DNA from: Gemmatimonadales bacterium UBA2960 | GTDB taxonomy: Bacteria; Gemmatimonadota; Gemmatimonadetes; Longimicrobiales; Gaopeijiaceae | Assembly (NCBI GenBank): GCA_002348465.1 | Contig: DEBI01000069.1 | Coordinates: 6,551-22,311 of the forward strand | Reading direction: 5' to 3' | Length of the DNA: 15,761 nucleotides | Made by a program: the position numbers and the translations under genes | Shown here: piece after piece, positions 14,391 to 15,761 of the stretch | Numbering within the stretch: position 1 is the stretch's first letter | How the letters are laid out: each line of letters begins with the position of its first letter | The notes under the pieces: generated by a model | Seen by the model: the letters and a program-made list of their open reading frames with translations, nothing else | Databases searched by the model: none | What the model was told of the DNA's origin: nothing

Positions 14391-15344
14391 TCAATCTTGT
14401 TGTGTATCGTCGGGTTCGATTGTCTCAGAGTCTTCCTCTGATCCTCCGAGAAGCACAGGCTCCGATTTAGTTATTCTTGGTGTCTTGGTGTCAGCTAGCG
14501 TGCCCGCTGCCGCTGCGCTATCAGAGAGACTCGCCAGTGCTGCCTCCTCCGCAAGCTTGAGAGCGCGGGCTTTACCTTCTGGCGTCACAGCACTTTGTTC
14601 CTTGCCGAACTGAGAGAACAGGTCGATTGGGATGGGAAAGAGAGTGGTTGAGTTGTTCTCCACAGCGACCTCGGCCACCGTCTGCAGGAATCGGAGCTGA
14701 ATCGCGACCGGGAACTGCTCGATCACTTCCGCCGCCTGAATCAGCTTTGTCGAGGCCTGATACTCACCCTCAGCATTGATAACCTTTGCTCTGCGCTCGC
14801 GCTCGGCCTCGGCCTGTTTTGCCATGGCCCGTTTCATCTCCTGAGGAAGGTCTATGTCTTTGATTTCGACACCTGTGACCTCGATACCCCATGGGTCCGT
14901 TCCTTCATCAATGATCAATCGCACGACCTCATTGATGCGTTCACGCTCCGCTAGCAGTTCATCCAATTCGGATTGTCCAATTACCGAACGGAGAGTCGTC
15001 TGGGCAAGCTGACTCGTTGCAAAATAGTAGTCCTCAATCTCAATCATCGCCTTAGTTGGATCTGCGACCCGAAAATACACCACTGCATTTACTCGAACCG
15101 AGACGTTGTCTTTTGTGATTGTGTCCTGTGGCGCGATATCGAGGGCTACTATTCTTAGGTCCATCTTCCGTATACGATCGATACCGAAAGGAATAAGAAA
15201 GATTAGGCCGGGGCCCTTCGCCCTTGTGAGCTTGCCGAGTCGGAAGACTACTCCTCTCTCGTACTCGTAGAGCACACGGATCCCTGTGAATACGGCTCCC
15301 AGCCCTAAAACGACGGCCGAAACTAGAGGTACACTCAGTTCCAT
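14391..15344 (-). CDS. slipin family protein (stomatin/prohibitin/SPFH domain)
   Basis: Slipins are membrane-anchored SPFH-domain proteins that oligomerise into microdomain scaffolds and often partner with NfeD-type proteins. The 317-residue product has one N-terminal hydrophobic helix (about 4-24) and the stomatin segment YEYERGVVFRLGKL (26-39). GPGLIFLIPFGIDRIRKMDLR (44-64) follows. The SPFH core then contains SVRVNAVVYFRV (82-93), SVIGQSELDELLAER (120-134), WGIEVTGVEIKDIDLP (152-167), and the coiled-coil stretch AKQAEAERERRAKVINAEGE (175-194). The last 65 residues or so form an Ala/Ser/Asp-rich, probably disordered tail that is longer than usual. No nfeD gene is adjacent in the window. GGAG (complement of 15355-15358) lies 10 bases before the ATG. 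The promoter must lie in 15345-15480, where TTGAGC and TATCCG (minus strand) are only weak candidates. The gene is convergent with ftsB. Confidence 0.93.
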   Translation of the reverse strand: MELSVPLVSAVVLGLGAVFTGIRVLYEYERGVVFRLGKLTRAKGPGLIFLIPFGIDRIRKMDLRIVALDIAPQDTITKDNVSVRVNAVVYFRVADPTKAMIEIEDYYFATSQLAQTTLRSVIGQSELDELLAERERINEVVRLIIDEGTDPWGIEVTGVEIKDIDLPQEMKRAMAKQAEAERERRAKVINAEGEYQASTKLIQAAEVIEQFPVAIQLRFLQTVAEVAVENNSTTLFPIPIDLFSQFGKEQSAVTPEGKARALKLAEEAALASLSDSAAAAGTLADTKTPRITKSEPVLLGGSEEDSETIEPDDTQQD

Positions 15345-15444
15345 TGTAAACTTTCTCCAAGTTGAGAAAAGAGGCTCGGATAGCTAGCGCGATCTGCTTG
15401 CTCAAATGTAATTCTTAATCGTAATGGATGCTTGCAAGAGGCAG

Positions 15445-15450
15445 TTGACA
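15445..15450 (+). promoter_or_regulatory. candidate -35 element of the tRNA-Met promoter
   Basis: A perfect TTGACA hexamer lies 33 bp upstream of the first base of the tRNA. That puts the transcription start just before the tRNA if the usual 17 bp spacer applies. No good -10 hexamer is seen at the expected place (about 15467-15473), and a GGCC-GAA-GGCC inverted repeat sits in the spacer. The call therefore rests on the -35 and its position alone. Confidence 0.35.
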
Positions 15451-15483
15451 TGGCCGAAGGCCCCAATGACCTTTTTCCGCTTC

Positions 15484-15557
<74 letters not shown>

Positions 15558-15586
15558 TCCCTTGAGCTGTAAGGCTTTTAGGGATT

Positions 15587-15614
15587 GGCCCCTCCACTCG
15601 GAGGGGCCTTTTTT
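15587..15614 (+). terminator. rho-independent terminator after tRNA-Met
   Basis: A perfect 9 bp stem, GGCCCCTCC (15587-15595) with GGAGGGGCC (15600-15608), closes a 4-nt loop ACTC and is followed at once by six T residues. It lies 29 bp after the tRNA 3' end and is the only textbook intrinsic terminator in the window. Confidence 0.93.
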
Positions 15615-15621
15615 GTGCCAG

Positions 15622-15642
15622 ATTGTTGCCGAATTGTTGCCG
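15622..15642. repeat. short tandem direct repeat ATTGTTGCCG
   Basis: ATTGTTGCCG occurs at 15622-15631 and again at 15633-15642, an 11 bp period of about one helical turn. It sits just past the tRNA terminator and upstream of the next gene. Such phased repeats can be protein-binding sites. With two copies in AT/GC-mixed sequence, chance cannot be excluded. Confidence 0.4.
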
Positions 15643-15752
15643 CATGTCGGAGAGAGGTTTTTTCGAGTTCGTCTGTGGTGCCACTCGTTCAGTCGACTTC
15701 ATGCCCGTGAGTCCGTAAGATTTTCGCAGGCTAGACGGAACGGGAGACAGCT

Positions 15753-15761
15753 ATGAGCGAC
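15753..15761 (+). CDS. start of a further gene, cut by the right edge
   Basis: ATG at 15753 is preceded by GGGAGA (15742-15747) at good spacing. Weak promoter-like hexamers TCGACT (15693-15698) and TAAGAT (15716-15721) are 17 bp apart and upstream. Only Met-Ser-Asp is visible, so the product is unknown. The 138 bp between the terminator and this start contain no other credible gene, only the short direct repeat. Confidence 0.4.

Overview
This 15.8 kb window is a gene-dense piece of bacterial chromosome carrying almost entirely core metabolism and housekeeping genes. Sixteen protein genes can be supported, plus a truncated gene at the left edge, the first codons of another at the right edge, and one tRNA gene. 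GC looks moderate (a little above half by eye). GTG starts occur (rsmA, rex, glyA) and Shine-Dalgarno strength varies from very strong to absent. The gene set (Rex, leucine dehydrogenase, a Minf_1886-family protein, a fused NAD(P)HX repair enzyme, slipin, an eno-ftsB pair) fits a non-model Gram-negative-like phylum such as Gemmatimonadota. That placement is an inference from content; no decisive phylogenetic marker is present.

Layout. (1) 1-1563: the C-terminal catalytic domain of a SpoIIE/RsbU-type PP2C phosphatase, directly followed by rsmA, the 16S rRNA dimethyladenosine methyltransferase. (2) 1564-3181: the redox repressor rex, preceded by a plausible Rex operator, and a metallo-beta-lactamase-fold hydrolase. 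(3) 3276-8607: a catabolic and one-carbon block consisting of thiolase, the biotin-uptake protein bioY, 3-hydroxyacyl-CoA dehydrogenase, leucine dehydrogenase and glyA. (4) 8697-9395: a Minf_1886-family protein of unknown function, a hairpin-rich 100 nt intergenic stretch, and a small zinc-ribbon protein with a strong ribosome binding site. (5) 9446-14381: a tightly coupled run nnr-thiL-plsC-eno-ftsB with ATGA overlaps or gaps of 0-3 nt, almost certainly one operon. (6) 14391-15344 on the minus strand: a slipin, convergent with ftsB with only 9 bp between them. (7) 15445-15761: elongator tRNA-Met(CAT), a textbook rho-independent terminator, a short direct repeat, and the start of a further gene.

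How the genes work together. Thiolase and 3-hydroxyacyl-CoA dehydrogenase act on C4-CoA and beta-oxidation intermediates. Leucine dehydrogenase feeds branched-chain keto acids towards the same acyl-CoA pool. BioY supplies biotin, the cofactor of acyl-CoA carboxylases. All these dehydrogenases turn over NAD(H), which Rex senses and which Nnr repairs when hydrated. This common NADH theme is an interpretation and has not been demonstrated.

I found no mobile element, CRISPR array, defence locus or obviously new multi-gene system. The points most worth a second look are the candidate Rex operator, the structured intergenic RNA-like segment upstream of the zinc-ribbon gene, and the two small proteins flanking that segment.
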